Source of the DNA: Tenacibaculum discolor
GTDB lineage: Bacteria > Bacteroidota > Bacteroidia > Flavobacteriales > Flavobacteriaceae
Assembly: GCF_003664185.1 (NCBI RefSeq)
Contig: NZ_RCCS01000007.1
Coordinates: forward strand, 248,001 to 312,000
DNA length: 64,000 nucleotides
Reading direction: 5' to 3'
The number at the start of each line of letters is the position of its first letter. Position 1 is the stretch's first letter. The notes beneath the pieces were generated by a model that made no database searches, had not been told where the DNA came from, and worked only from the letters and a program-made list of their open reading frames with translations. The position numbers and the translations under genes are program-made. Below, piece by piece: positions 33,873-44,441 of the stretch.

Positions 33873-33905
33873 CTGAAATTACAAACGAACAGACAATTTT
33901 TGTTG

Positions 33906-33913
33906 TATTTTTG
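33906..33913 (+). promoter_or_regulatory. -7 box of the MBL hydrolase gene
   Basis: TATTTTTG matches TAnnTTTG and ends eight bases before the ATG at 33922, so the transcript would be nearly leaderless. It excludes the GTG at 33916 only weakly. Confidence 0.45.
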
Positions 33914-33921
33914 TAGTGAAA

Positions 33922-34698
33922 ATGAAGAAAAAAAATCAAGTAAAAATAACTTTTTTAGGAACAGGAACTTCTACTGGAGTTCCAATGATTACAAGTAAAC
34001 ATCCTGTAGCTTTATCTAAAAACCCGAAAGACAAAAGATTACGATCTTCGGTGTTGGTTTCATGGAATGATATTAATTATGTGATTGATTGCGGACCTGA
34101 TTTTCGTCAGCAAATGATGCGTGAAGAAGTGGCGTCAATCAACGGAATTTTATTTACACATGAACATGCAGATCATATAGCAGGTTTAGATGAAATAAGG
34201 CCGTATTGTTTTCAAATAGGTCCAGTACCTATTTATTTAACAGAAAGAGTACTGGGAGTTTTACAAAAGCGATACGATTATATATTCGCAACTGAAAACC
34301 GATATCCAAGTGCACCAAGTGTAGCTCCAACCATTATATCACATAAAAAAAGTTTTGAGTTAGATGGAGTAGAGGTAACTCCAATTGAAGTAATGCATGG
34401 TAATTTGCCAATTCTCGGATACCGTTTTAATAATGTAGCTTATATAACTGATATTAAAACTATTTCTAAAGAAGAGAAAGAAAAACTAAATGATTTAGAT
34501 GTTTTAATTGTTACAGGTTTGCGAAAAGAGCCACATAAAACACATTTTAATTTAGAAGAATCATTAAGTTTTATAGAAGAGATTAAACCTAAGAAAGCAT
34601 ATCTAACCCATATTAGTGAGCTTTTGGGGTTACATGATGAGGTTGAAAAAGAGTTACCTGAGAATGTGTTTTTAGCTTATGACGGATTACAAGTTTAG
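33922..34698 (+). CDS. MBL-fold metallo-hydrolase (PhnP / RNase Z-like)
   Basis: The 258-residue protein opens with ITFLGTGTSTGVPM and carries the metal motif THEHADH at 79-85, further His in VMHGN and HFNLEE, and THISELLG, as in PhnP-type and tRNase Z-like phosphodiesterases. It lacks an exosite arm of RNase Z, and there are no phn genes, so the likely activity is a cyclic or diester phosphodiesterase. ATG 33922 is preferred over GTG 33916. Confidence 0.88.
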   Translation: MKKKNQVKITFLGTGTSTGVPMITSKHPVALSKNPKDKRLRSSVLVSWNDINYVIDCGPDFRQQMMREEVASINGILFTHEHADHIAGLDEIRPYCFQIGPVPIYLTERVLGVLQKRYDYIFATENRYPSAPSVAPTIISHKKSFELDGVEVTPIEVMHGNLPILGYRFNNVAYITDIKTISKEEKEKLNDLDVLIVTGLRKEPHKTHFNLEESLSFIEEIKPKKAYLTHISELLGLHDEVEKELPENVFLAYDGLQV

Positions 34699-34791
34699 TA
34701 TTAAAAATATCAATAATAAAATCAATATAAATTACCTGAAGTAATTGATGATTTTAAAATAGCTTCTTATTTTTACTTTAAATTTTATAGC

Positions 34792-35550
34792 ATGAAAATT
34801 ATTATATCGCCAGCAAAATCGTTAGACTTTGAAAACAAAGCAACTACCGATGTATATACACAACCTAGGTTTTTAGAGCAATCTGAAAAAATAAATAAGA
34901 AGTTAAAAACACTATCAAGAAAAAAATTGAGTGAGTTAATGAAGATTTCTGATGATTTAGCAAGTTTAAATTATGACAGAAATCAAGATTGGCAACCTCC
35001 TTTTTCTTTAGATAATGCTAAACAAGCAGTGTTTGCATTTACAGGAGAAGTATATAGAGGGATTGATGCTAATTCAATTTCAGAAGATAAGATTCCTGTT
35101 TTACAAGACAAGTTGAGAATTTTATCAGGGCTGTATGGTTTACTAAAACCTTTAGATTTAATTCAGCCATATCGTTTGGAAATGGGAACTAAGTTAAAAG
35201 TAGGAAGAAGAGAAAACTTATATAAGTTCTGGGATACTACATTAGCTGAGTCACTAAATGAAGAGTTAGAAGAGGGGGAGTTGTTAATCAACTTAGCAAG
35301 CACAGAGTATTTTAAAGCACTTCCTAAAAAAGCATTAAAAGTACCTATGATAACTCCAGTTTTTAAAGATTTTAAAAACGGACAGTATAAAACTATTATG
35401 ACATTTGCTAAAAAAGCTCGTGGATTAATGGTGCGTTACATTATAGATAATAATGTAGAAACTATAGAAGAGCTGAAAGGTTTTGATGTGGAAGGATATG
35501 GTTTTTCTGAAGAAATGTCTACTGAAACAGAATTAGTTTTCACAAGATAA
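34792..35550 (+). CDS. yaaA: YaaA/DUF328 peroxide stress protein
   Basis: The 252-residue protein has the DUF328 signature: MKIIISPAKSLDFE at the start, AVFAFTGEVYRGID, LRILSGLYGLLKPLDLIQPYRLEMGTKL (cited in parts), NLASTEYFKAL and GYGFSEEMS. In E. coli YaaA limits free iron and DNA damage under peroxide stress. The next gene begins immediately after its stop codon. Confidence 0.93.
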   Translation: MKIIISPAKSLDFENKATTDVYTQPRFLEQSEKINKKLKTLSRKKLSELMKISDDLASLNYDRNQDWQPPFSLDNAKQAVFAFTGEVYRGIDANSISEDKIPVLQDKLRILSGLYGLLKPLDLIQPYRLEMGTKLKVGRRENLYKFWDTTLAESLNEELEEGELLINLASTEYFKALPKKALKVPMITPVFKDFKNGQYKTIMTFAKKARGLMVRYIIDNNVETIEELKGFDVEGYGFSEEMSTETELVFTR

Positions 35551-36189
35551 ATGAAACGAAAAAAAGTTGCTATTCTTTTTCTTTTAAGTTGTTTATTAAT
35601 TGTTATTACTATTTACACATCAAATAAAGTAATAATTAAAAATTCGGAAGAAAAACTATTTAATACTACTGAAACAATTCCTAAAAACAAAGTAGGATTG
35701 TTATTAGGTACGGTAAAGTATTTATCTGATGGTAGAGTGAATTTGTACTATCAATTTCGATTGAATGCTGCTGTGGAGTTATATAAAGCAAAGAAGATTG
35801 ATTTTATTTTAGTAAGTGGTGATAATGGGTCTGAAGGATATGATGAACCAACCGATTTTAAAAATGATTTGATTAAAGCAGGAATTCCTGAGGATAAAAT
35901 CTATTTAGATTATGCTGGTTTTAGAACTTTAGATTCGGTAGTAAGAATTAAAGAAATTTTCGGGCAAACTTCAGTAACTATCATATCTCAACAGTTTCAT
36001 AATGAAAGAGCTTTATATTTAGCAAACCATTTTGAGATTGACGCAATAGGATATAATGCTAAAGGAGTTTCAGGCAAAAAAGCAATAAAAGTCCAGCTAA
36101 GAGAGTACTTAGCTAGAGTAAAAGTTTTTATTGATATCCTTTTTAATATAGAACCTAAATTTTTAGGAGAACCAATACAGATAAAATAG
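35551..36189 (+). CDS. SanA/YdcF family (DUF218) membrane protein
   Basis: One N-terminal transmembrane helix (about residues 5-23) is followed by a DUF218 domain: VGLLLGTVKYLSDGRVNLYY, FILVSGDNGSEGYDEP, AGIPEDKIYLDYAGFRTLDS and TIISQQFHNERALYLA. SanA affects vancomycin permeability in enterobacteria, so an envelope function is likely. It directly follows yaaA. Confidence 0.87.
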   Translation: MKRKKVAILFLLSCLLIVITIYTSNKVIIKNSEEKLFNTTETIPKNKVGLLLGTVKYLSDGRVNLYYQFRLNAAVELYKAKKIDFILVSGDNGSEGYDEPTDFKNDLIKAGIPEDKIYLDYAGFRTLDSVVRIKEIFGQTSVTIISQQFHNERALYLANHFEIDAIGYNAKGVSGKKAIKVQLREYLARVKVFIDILFNIEPKFLGEPIQIK

Positions 36190-36195
36190 TAGAGA

Positions 36196-37620
36196 TTAAC
36201 AGTCCGCTAATCGTACAGTTACGGCCAAACCTCCTTCTGAAGTTTCTTTATAATTCCTATTCATATCTTTAGCTGTTTCCCACATGGTATCAACTACTTT
36301 GTCTAAAGGTACCTTAGAGTCTTTTGGGTTTGTTTCTAAAGCTAATTCAGCAGCGTTAATAGCTTTAATGGCTCCCATAGCGTTACGCTCAATACAAGGT
36401 ACTTGTACTAATCCGCCAATAGGATCACATGTAAGACCTAAATGATGTTCCATAGCAATTTCAGCAGCAACTAAGCATTGTGATGGGGTTCCGCCTAATA
36501 ATTCTGTTAATGCAGCAGCGGCCATGGCAGAAGATACACCAATTTCAGCTTGACAACCACCCATAGCTGCAGAAATTGTAGCATTCTTCTTAAAGATACT
36601 TCCTATTTCTCCAGCAACAAGTAAGAATTTTTTAACATGCTCAAAAGTAGCATCGTGGTTTTCTATTACTAAGTAATACATTATTACAGCAGGAATAACT
36701 CCAGCACTTCCATTAGTAGGAGCGGTAACAACTCTACCTAAAGCAGCGTTTACCTCGTTAACAGATAAGGCTAAACAACTTACCCATTTTAAAATTTCAC
36801 GAAACTTAACTTCGGTGCCTCTAATAGCAGTAATCCATTCTTGTTGATTAGCGTATTGAGCATCTTTAATAAGTTTTTGGTGTGTTTCAAATGCACGTCG
36901 CTTTACATTTAATCCGCCAGGTAAAATTCCTTGAGTATGACAACCTATGTACATACACTCTAACATTGTATTCCAAATACGGTATAATTCTTTGTCAATT
37001 TCCTCCACAGAATTAATTACAAGTTCGTTTTGGTAAACAATATCAGAAATATTTAACCCTTCCTTTTCACAATAGGTTTCAAGCTCAGTAGCTCTGTTGA
37101 TTGGAAATGGAAAATTTTGTTTATTAATTTCAATATCTTCAGCAAGATTATCATCTTCTTGTACAATAAAACCTCCACCAATAGAATAGTATGTTTCCGT
37201 AGAAATCTCTACACCGTTAGCAAATCCTCTAAAAGTCATTCCATTGGCATGAAAAGGTAAAAACTCCTTATTGAATGTTACTGAGCCATTGGTAAAAGCA
37301 ATATTTCTTTCATTATTAAAAAATAAAAGCTCTTTGGTTTGAATATCGCTAATAATAACATCGATTGTTTCAATAGGGATATATTCCGGATCAGCACCAC
37401 TTAAACCTAATAAAACAGCTAAATCTGTCGCATGCCCTTTACCAGTTAAAGAAAGAGAACCATACAAGTCTACCTTTATTTCTTCGATTAAAAGAAATTC
37501 ATTCGTTTCTTTTAATTTTTGTATCCACTGTTGGGCGGCTCTCCAAGGACCTAAGGTATGGGAGCTAGAAGGTCCCACCCCAATTTTAAGCATATCAAAA
37601 ACGCTAATAAATTGCGACAT
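36196..37620 (-). CDS. sdaA: L-serine ammonia-lyase, single-chain Fe-S type
   Basis: The enzyme deaminates L-serine to pyruvate with a 4Fe-4S cluster. The 474 residues contain both parts: an N-terminal beta domain (FDMLKIGVGPSSSHTLGPW) and the C-terminal alpha domain with GGCQAEIGVSSAMAAAAL and CDPIGGLVQVPCIERNAMG, which hold the cluster cysteines. It converges on the SanA-like gene with only a six-base gap and has a terminator-like hairpin upstream that belongs to the DUF2853 gene. Confidence 0.95.
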   Translation of the reverse strand: MSQFISVFDMLKIGVGPSSSHTLGPWRAAQQWIQKLKETNEFLLIEEIKVDLYGSLSLTGKGHATDLAVLLGLSGADPEYIPIETIDVIISDIQTKELLFFNNERNIAFTNGSVTFNKEFLPFHANGMTFRGFANGVEISTETYYSIGGGFIVQEDDNLAEDIEINKQNFPFPINRATELETYCEKEGLNISDIVYQNELVINSVEEIDKELYRIWNTMLECMYIGCHTQGILPGGLNVKRRAFETHQKLIKDAQYANQQEWITAIRGTEVKFREILKWVSCLALSVNEVNAALGRVVTAPTNGSAGVIPAVIMYYLVIENHDATFEHVKKFLLVAGEIGSIFKKNATISAAMGGCQAEIGVSSAMAAAALTELLGGTPSQCLVAAEIAMEHHLGLTCDPIGGLVQVPCIERNAMGAIKAINAAELALETNPKDSKVPLDKVVDTMWETAKDMNRNYKETSEGGLAVTVRLADC

Positions 37621-37648
37621 AAATATAAGTTGTTTGTTGGTGGCTAAA

Positions 37649-37688
37649 ATAAAAAAAGTCCTGTATTTAAAACTTAAATACAGGACTT
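37649..37688 (-). terminator. Terminator of the DUF2853 gene
   Basis: AAGTCCTGTATTTAA (37657-37671) pairs with TTAAATACAGGACTT (37674-37688), a perfect 15-bp stem followed on the minus strand by seven T. Confidence 0.85.
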
Positions 37689-37709
37689 ATATTTCTTAAA
37701 AGAATATTA

Positions 37710-38051
37710 TTACATTCCGTAAACAGACTCTTTATCAAATTTCTTAACTAACATGTAGTATACAACTGCACGATATTTATTTCTTTCAGACTTTCCAATT
37801 CTCTCCATCACTTCTCCAATAGCCTTATCTAATTCAGGTCCATCAGCTAAACCTAATTTTTTCATTAAAAAGTTTTTCTTAACTGTTTCTAGTTCTTTAG
37901 GATCACTACCTGATACTGTTTCAGCATCATTTTTATAAATAGAAGGTCCTAATCCTTTAGTTACAGCAGTTAATAAATCAGTGTTAGAACGAATATCTCT
38001 ATCGTCCATAAATTTTTTATAAAGTGCTACTTTTTCGTCAAATTTACTCAT
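37710..38051 (-). CDS. DUF2853 family protein
   Basis: The 113-residue helical protein has the DUF2853 pattern: MSKFDEKVALYKKFM, LLTAVTKGLGPSIYKNDAETVSGSD, and KSERNKYRAVVYYMLVKKF. No function is known for the family. It is a single-gene unit with a -7 box and a strong terminator, which suggests high and independent expression. Confidence 0.85.
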   Translation of the reverse strand: MSKFDEKVALYKKFMDDRDIRSNTDLLTAVTKGLGPSIYKNDAETVSGSDPKELETVKKNFLMKKLGLADGPELDKAIGEVMERIGKSERNKYRAVVYYMLVKKFDKESVYGM

Positions 38052-38091
38052 GATTTTTTGTTTAAAATTAGATATTAATTTTTTGTTCTTT

Positions 38092-38099
38092 CAAATATA
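38092..38099 (-). promoter_or_regulatory. -7 box of the DUF2853 gene
   Basis: The minus strand reads TATATTTG (TAnnTTTG), 40 bases before the ATG. Confidence 0.5.
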
Positions 38100-38245
38100 G
38101 AAAAATAATTAACTCTTTCAAATAACTTAGTGTTAATAAGAAAGAGAGCTTATTATTGTTAATTAAATTGTTGAAAAGAAATAAGCAAATAGGTAATTAG
38201 GTACTGTTCTTGTAGTAAATTTATATAAATTCAAATCTGTAGCCT

Positions 38246-39616
38246 ATGTCATTATCAAAATTTGAATCCATGTTGAAAACCAATGAGGTATATTTTTTTG
38301 ATGCTGTAGAATTTGAAACAATTATAGAGCATTATTTAAATATAGGTAAACAGTCGTTGGCAAAAAAAGCTGTACAGCTAGGTTTAGAACAGCATCCATC
38401 TTCAATTCAATTAAAATTAATGAAAGTAGAAATTTTAATTTTTGAAGACGAATTGCATGAAGCAATTAAGATGCTATCTAATATTGAGGCTGTAGAACCT
38501 CATAATGATGAGGTATTTATTCAAAAAGCAATTATCTTATCTAAAAAGAAACAGCACACTGAAGCAATTGCTATTTTAAAAGAATCTTTGCAATATATAG
38601 AAGACCCGTCTGATATTTGGTCTATGATAGGTATGGAGTATCTATACCTGGATGATTTTGAAAATGCACGTTTAAACTTTGCTAAATGTATTGAGGTAGA
38701 TTATGAAGACTATTCATCGTTATACAATATTGTATATTGTTTTGATATGCAAGATAGTCATGAGGATGCGATAAAATTTTTAAACTCATATTTAGATAAA
38801 AATCCTTACTGCGAAGTTGCGTGGCATCAATTAGGAAGGCAATATTTTGAGTTAGGTTTGTTTAAGGAAGCTTTAACAGCCTTTGATTATGCAGTGTTGA
38901 TTGATGATAGTTTTATAGGGGGGTATTTAGAGAAAGCAAAATCTTTAGAAGAGTTAAAGAGATATGAAGAAGCTATAGAAAATTATTTAGTTACACTAGA
39001 ACTAGATGATCCAACAGCTTATGCCTACATAAGAATAGGAGAGTGTTACGAGAAACTTGAGAATACACAAACAGCAATACACTTTTATAAAAAAGCAGTA
39101 CATGAAGATCCACTTTTAGATAGAGGATGGATTTTGTTAACAAATGCTTGTTATAATCAAGAGAACTATCAAAAAGCACTGTATTACATTAATAAAGCTA
39201 TACATATAGATGAGGCAAACGTTTTATACTGGAGACGTTACGGAGATATCAATTTAAAACTCAATTTTTACGAAGAATCTGTTAAAGCTTTTAGAACTTG
39301 CTTATCACTTGGAGATAGAGAAATTGAAATATATGTTGCATTGGCTGACCTTCTACTGTTTTTAGGGGAATTTAATGAAGCTCTTAAAATATTAATTCAA
39401 GCAAAGAAAACGTATAAAGAATTTGCAGAAATAGAGTATAGACTTTGTGGGTTATTTATGATTCTTGGTAAAGAGGAATATAGTGTAACACATTTAAATA
39501 ACGCTTTAACTATCGATTTTGAGTATCATACAATTGTAAAAGAGTTGTATCCTTCTGTTTTTGAAAACAAAAGAATACAAAAAATTATATCTAATTATGA
39601 TAAAGCTGTTCAATAA
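38246..39616 (+). CDS. Tetratricopeptide repeat protein
   Basis: The 456-residue protein is built almost wholly of TPR units; clear ones include EVAWHQLGRQYFELGLFKEA, AYAYIRIGECYEKLENTQTA and NVLYWRRYGDINLKLNFYEE, about ten in all. It has no signal peptide and so should be a cytosolic scaffold. It is flanked by a convergent symporter gene and stands alone. Similar TPR proteins are common in Bacteroidota; partners are unknown. Confidence 0.9.
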   Translation: MSLSKFESMLKTNEVYFFDAVEFETIIEHYLNIGKQSLAKKAVQLGLEQHPSSIQLKLMKVEILIFEDELHEAIKMLSNIEAVEPHNDEVFIQKAIILSKKKQHTEAIAILKESLQYIEDPSDIWSMIGMEYLYLDDFENARLNFAKCIEVDYEDYSSLYNIVYCFDMQDSHEDAIKFLNSYLDKNPYCEVAWHQLGRQYFELGLFKEALTAFDYAVLIDDSFIGGYLEKAKSLEELKRYEEAIENYLVTLELDDPTAYAYIRIGECYEKLENTQTAIHFYKKAVHEDPLLDRGWILLTNACYNQENYQKALYYINKAIHIDEANVLYWRRYGDINLKLNFYEESVKAFRTCLSLGDREIEIYVALADLLLFLGEFNEALKILIQAKKTYKEFAEIEYRLCGLFMILGKEEYSVTHLNNALTIDFEYHTIVKELYPSVFENKRIQKIISNYDKAVQ

Positions 39617-39653
39617 AGGTTTTCGTATCTAACATTTGTAAGGATTAATTGTG

Positions 39654-41381
39654 TTAAGAAACAAACTTCCATATTTTCCTTAAAATTAAAATACAAATTA
39701 AGGTGATTATTGAAAGTGTTGTAGCAAGAACTATTTTACCATAAATCCAATTTCCAGTGGCGAATAAGAAGCTGTAGACACCTATAGTTCCAGTTATAAA
39801 TCCTACAATTTTATATCCAACATTTTTAAACTTATTATCGCCCTCAAAAATAATATTATCAAATTTTTCTAGAGTTTTAGCATCGGTAGGTTGTGTTAAA
39901 AGGGTTACAATAACCCAACCTACTGTAGTAACCAAAACACCAATAATTAATTGCCAATAACCCACAATTTGAATAAATGGAGATTCCATTTTTCCATTGA
40001 TAAAAAAGAAAACAGCAATTATAAAAGATATAGCCATTGCAGCAATTTCACTATACGGGTTGATTCTACTCCAAAACCAACGTAAAATGAATAACAGTCC
40101 AGTTCCTGCACCAATTTGTAGTAGTAAATCAAAAACTCCTTTGGCTGATTGTAAGTAGAAAGAAAAAAGAGCAGCACATAACATTAAAACTACAGTTGAT
40201 ATTCTACCAACTACTACCTTTTGCTTTTCAGAAGCCTCTTTATTAATAAACCTACTATAAAAATCATTTACAACATATGAGCTACCCCAGTTTAATTGAG
40301 TAGAAATTGTACTCATAAAAGCAGCGATTAATGAAGTCAATACAATTCCTAATAAACCTGCTGGTAAATAGGTCATCATTGCAGCATAAGCCACATCGTG
40401 TCCTTGCATTTCAGTAGTTAAACCAGGAAATGCTTGATTCATACTTTCTAAACTTGGAAAAATAATTAATGAAGCCAAGCCTACAATAATCCATGGCCAA
40501 GGACGTAATGCATAATGCGCAAAATTGAAAAATAAAGTAGCCCATGTAGCATTTTTTTCATCTTTGGCGGCCAACATACGTTGTGCGATATAACCACCTC
40601 CACCAGGTTCAGCTCCAGGGTACCAAGTACTCCACCATTGTACAGCAAAAGGAATAATAAATAAAGTAATTAAAGCTTCTTTGTCTGAAAAATCAGGAAA
40701 CATTGCTAGTTTATCACTTACGTTTGGGTGCGTTAATAAATTTGAAAGCCCGTCAATTTCTGGTAAACTAACAATATATATAGTGGCCCAAACAGAACCA
40801 ATCATAGCAATTAAAAACTGAACAAAATCAGTAAGTAACACACCTTTTAATCCACCTAAAGAAGAATAAATAACAACAATTATTGAAGAATACAATAGTG
40901 TCTCTTCTTGTGATATTCCTAATAAAATATTAGCAATTTTAGCTCCAGCCAAACAAACACCTGCCATTGTAATTACGTTAAAAATAACACCTAAATAAAT
41001 AGCTCTAAAACCTCTTAAAAAGCTAGCCATTTTGCCAGAGTAGCGTAACTCATAAAACTCTAAATCGGTAGTTATACCTGATTTTCTCCATAGCTTAGCA
41101 TAAAAAAACACGGTAAGCATTCCTGTAAGAAGCATTGCCCACCAAACCCAGTTACCTGAAACACCATTTTTTCTAACTAATTCGGTAACCAATCCAGGAG
41201 TATCTGCAGCAAATGTAGTTGCTACCATAGAAACTCCTAATAACCACCATGGCATGTTTCTTCCTGATAAAAAGAATTCAGAACTATTCTTACCTGCTGA
41301 TTTTGAAGCCCAAAGACCAATAAGTAATGAAAGAATAAAAAATCCGAAAATAATAATGTAATCAAGAGAGGTTAATAGCAT
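39654..41381 (-). CDS. Sodium:solute symporter (SSS family)
   Basis: The start is placed at the ATG at 41381 (MLLTSLDYIIIFGFFILS); an upstream start would add 19 polar residues. The ~575-residue protein has about 13-14 membrane helices. SSS hallmarks are SGRNMPWWLLGVSMVATTFAAD, the GGLKGVLLTDFVQF stretch in the middle and STISTQLNWGSSYVVNDFYSRF. The substrate could be a sugar, amino acid or organic acid; neighbours give no clue. Confidence 0.92.
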   Translation of the reverse strand: MLLTSLDYIIIFGFFILSLLIGLWASKSAGKNSSEFFLSGRNMPWWLLGVSMVATTFAADTPGLVTELVRKNGVSGNWVWWAMLLTGMLTVFFYAKLWRKSGITTDLEFYELRYSGKMASFLRGFRAIYLGVIFNVITMAGVCLAGAKIANILLGISQEETLLYSSIIVVIYSSLGGLKGVLLTDFVQFLIAMIGSVWATIYIVSLPEIDGLSNLLTHPNVSDKLAMFPDFSDKEALITLFIIPFAVQWWSTWYPGAEPGGGGYIAQRMLAAKDEKNATWATLFFNFAHYALRPWPWIIVGLASLIIFPSLESMNQAFPGLTTEMQGHDVAYAAMMTYLPAGLLGIVLTSLIAAFMSTISTQLNWGSSYVVNDFYSRFINKEASEKQKVVVGRISTVVLMLCAALFSFYLQSAKGVFDLLLQIGAGTGLLFILRWFWSRINPYSEIAAMAISFIIAVFFFINGKMESPFIQIVGYWQLIIGVLVTTVGWVIVTLLTQPTDAKTLEKFDNIIFEGDNKFKNVGYKIVGFITGTIGVYSFLFATGNWIYGKIVLATTLSIITLICILILRKIWKFVS

Positions 41382-41492
41382 AGTTTGTTTTATTTGTTGG
41401 CTAAAAGTAACCAAATAAAATGAAACGTTAAATTTCAATTAAAATGCAAAAATGAATTTGTTGTTTTTTACTTAAAAATGACTAAAATTGAG

Positions 41493-41500
41493 TAAATTTG
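41493..41500 (+). promoter_or_regulatory. pfkA -7 box
   Basis: TAAATTTG matches TAnnTTTG and ends 11 bases before the ATG at 41512. It overlaps an apparent upstream in-frame start at 41488, which it argues against. Confidence 0.5.
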
Positions 41501-41511
41501 ATATTCGTTTT

Positions 41512-42495
41512 ATGAGAAAAATAAAAAAAATAGCAGTGATGACTTCTGGAGGGGATGCTCCAGGAATGAATGCCGCGATACGATCTGTTGTAAGGACTTG
41601 TGCCTATTATCGTACAGACTGTATGGGGATTTATAGAGGGTACCAAGGATTGATAGAAGGAGATTTAATTCCTTTAACCGCTAGGAGTGTAAATAATATT
41701 ATTCATAAAGGAGGAACGATATTAAAATCGGCTCGATCAAAAGATTTTAGAACTAAAGAAGGAAGACAGAAGGCTTATGAAAGCTTAAAAAAGAATAATG
41801 TAGATGCTTTAGTAGTAATAGGAGGAGATGGTTCTTTTACAGGAGGAGTGATTTTTAACAAAGAGTTCAATTTCCCCATTATAGGAATTCCAGGAACAAT
41901 AGATAATGACATTTCAGGAACAAGTCATACGCTTGGTTACGATACAGCCTTGAATACAGCTGTAGAAGCTATTGATAAGATTAGAGATACAGCTTCTTCT
42001 CATAATAGACTTTTTTTTGTTGAGGTTATGGGGCGTGATGCTGGGTTTATAGCATTAAATGCAGGTGTTGGTGCAGGAGCTGAAGAGATTTTAATTCCTG
42101 AAGAAGATTTAGGGTTAGAAAGAATGTTAGAATCGTTAAAGAAAAGTAGAAGATCAGGAAAATCATCAAGTATAGTAGTAGTTTCTGAAGGAGATAAAAC
42201 TGGAAAAAATGTATTTGAACTGGCTGATTATGTAGAGGAAAATTTACCTGAATATGAGGTAAGGGTTTCTGTGTTAGGACATATGCAAAGAGGAGGTTCT
42301 CCATCTTGTTTCGATAGAGTTTTAGCAAGTAGATTAGGTGTAAGTGCTGTTGAATTATTACTTGACGGAAAAACAAATTTGATGGTAGGGTTGAAAGATA
42401 ATAAAGTAATTTCTACCGATTTAGAAAAAGCAATCAAAGGTCAACATAATATTGATACCGAATTATTACGCGTATCTGATATTATGACCACTTAA
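41512..42495 (+). CDS. pfkA: ATP-dependent 6-phosphofructokinase
   Basis: The enzyme phosphorylates fructose 6-phosphate in the committed step of glycolysis. The start is the ATG at 41512 (MRKIKKIAVMTSGGDAPGMN), which fits both family N-termini and the -7 box. GGDGS at 104-108 has the Gly typical of ATP use (the pyrophosphate enzymes have Asp), and the catalytic PGTIDNDI runs 127-134. The ~327 residues fit. gap and mgsA follow as a glycolysis cluster. Confidence 0.96.
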   Translation: MRKIKKIAVMTSGGDAPGMNAAIRSVVRTCAYYRTDCMGIYRGYQGLIEGDLIPLTARSVNNIIHKGGTILKSARSKDFRTKEGRQKAYESLKKNNVDALVVIGGDGSFTGGVIFNKEFNFPIIGIPGTIDNDISGTSHTLGYDTALNTAVEAIDKIRDTASSHNRLFFVEVMGRDAGFIALNAGVGAGAEEILIPEEDLGLERMLESLKKSRRSGKSSSIVVVSEGDKTGKNVFELADYVEENLPEYEVRVSVLGHMQRGGSPSCFDRVLASRLGVSAVELLLDGKTNLMVGLKDNKVISTDLEKAIKGQHNIDTELLRVSDIMTT

Positions 42496-42515
42496 ATATG
42501 AATATAAAATTTTAA

Positions 42516-43511
<996 letters not shown>

Positions 43512-43535
43512 AAGCATAAAATATTTTGTAATATT

Positions 43536-43566
43536 GTATTCCCGCTTTTTGCGGGAATACTTTTTT
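43536..43566 (+). terminator. Terminator after pfkA-gap
   Basis: GTATTCCCGC and GCGGGAATAC form a perfect 10-bp GC-rich stem with a five-T loop, followed by six T. Confidence 0.88.
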
Positions 43567-43577
43567 AAACACTATTT

Positions 43578-43940
43578 ATGGAAATAGCAATTATAGCACA
43601 TGATGGAATGAAAGCTGAAATGGTTCAGTTTTTAAATGAGCACAAAGAAGTTTTACGTCAAAAAAGTGTTCAGTTAATTTCAACGGGAACAACAGGAGAG
43701 AAAGCAGAAAAAGCAGGTTTTGAGGTAACAAAATATTTATCAGGGCCTATTGGTGGTGATGCACAAATTGCTGGTAGAGTAGCAGAAGGGAAATGTCAAA
43801 TGGTATTATTTTTTAGAGATCCTTTAGCAAAGCATCCACATGAACCAGATATTTCTATGTTAATGCGTTTGTGTGATGTTCACGATGTACCGTTAGCTAC
43901 AAATCCATCAACAGCAGAATTATTAATAAAAGCGATATAA
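43578..43940 (+). CDS. mgsA: Methylglyoxal synthase
   Basis: The enzyme converts dihydroxyacetone phosphate to methylglyoxal, a bypass that relieves sugar-phosphate stress. The 120-residue protein has IAHDGMK (His8), STGTTG, the GPIGGD motif with catalytic Asp61, and FFRDPLAKHPHEPDI and NPSTAELL. It follows pfkA-gap but beyond a terminator, so it has its own control or depends on readthrough. Confidence 0.95.
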   Translation: MEIAIIAHDGMKAEMVQFLNEHKEVLRQKSVQLISTGTTGEKAEKAGFEVTKYLSGPIGGDAQIAGRVAEGKCQMVLFFRDPLAKHPHEPDISMLMRLCDVHDVPLATNPSTAELLIKAI

Positions 43941-43942
43941 TA

Positions 43943-43973
43943 AAAAAATCCACTTTCAAAAAGTGGATTTTTT
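43943..43973. terminator. Bidirectional terminator between mgsA and RidA gene
   Basis: AAAAATCCACTTT and AAAGTGGATTTTT form a stem with T runs on both strands, between convergent genes. Confidence 0.8.
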
Positions 43974-43998
43974 ATTTATTCATGTTTTTAAGATTGGC

Positions 43999-44379
43999 TT
44001 ACTTAACAGCAATCATACTAATTTCTACATTTACAAACTTAGGTAAGTTAGCAACTTCCACAGTTTCACGAGCAGGAGCTGTAGCATCATCAAAATACTC
44101 ACCATAAACAGCATTAATTTTTGAAAAGTTATGCATATCTGAAATAAAAATAGAAGTCTTAATAACGTTTTCAAAAGTCATTTCAGCAGCAGCTAATACT
44201 TCTTTCATGTTTTGCATTACCTGTTTTGTTTCTGCTTCAATAGAATCCAAAACTAACTCACCAGTTTTAGGGTTAATTGCTATTTGTCCAGAAGTATATA
44301 AAGTATTTCCGCTAAGTACAGCTTGATTATATGGTCCAATTGGAGCTGGAGCCTTATCAGTTGTGATTATTTTTTTCAT
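43999..44379 (-). CDS. RidA family enamine/imine deaminase
   Basis: RidA proteins hydrolyse reactive enamines such as 2-aminoacrylate released by PLP enzymes. The 126-residue protein has PAPIGPYNQAV, YTSGQIAI and the catalytic Arg104 (APARETVEVANLP) and Glu119. A serine deaminase gene about 6 kb away gives a possible source of substrate, but they are not linked in an operon. Confidence 0.92.
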   Translation of the reverse strand: MKKIITTDKAPAPIGPYNQAVLSGNTLYTSGQIAINPKTGELVLDSIEAETKQVMQNMKEVLAAAEMTFENVIKTSIFISDMHNFSKINAVYGEYFDDATAPARETVEVANLPKFVNVEISMIAVK

Positions 44380-44441
44380 TTTAGTTTGAGTTTATAAAGT
44401 TGTTTGCTTTGTTAAAAAGGAAAAGTTAGATTTTTCTAACT

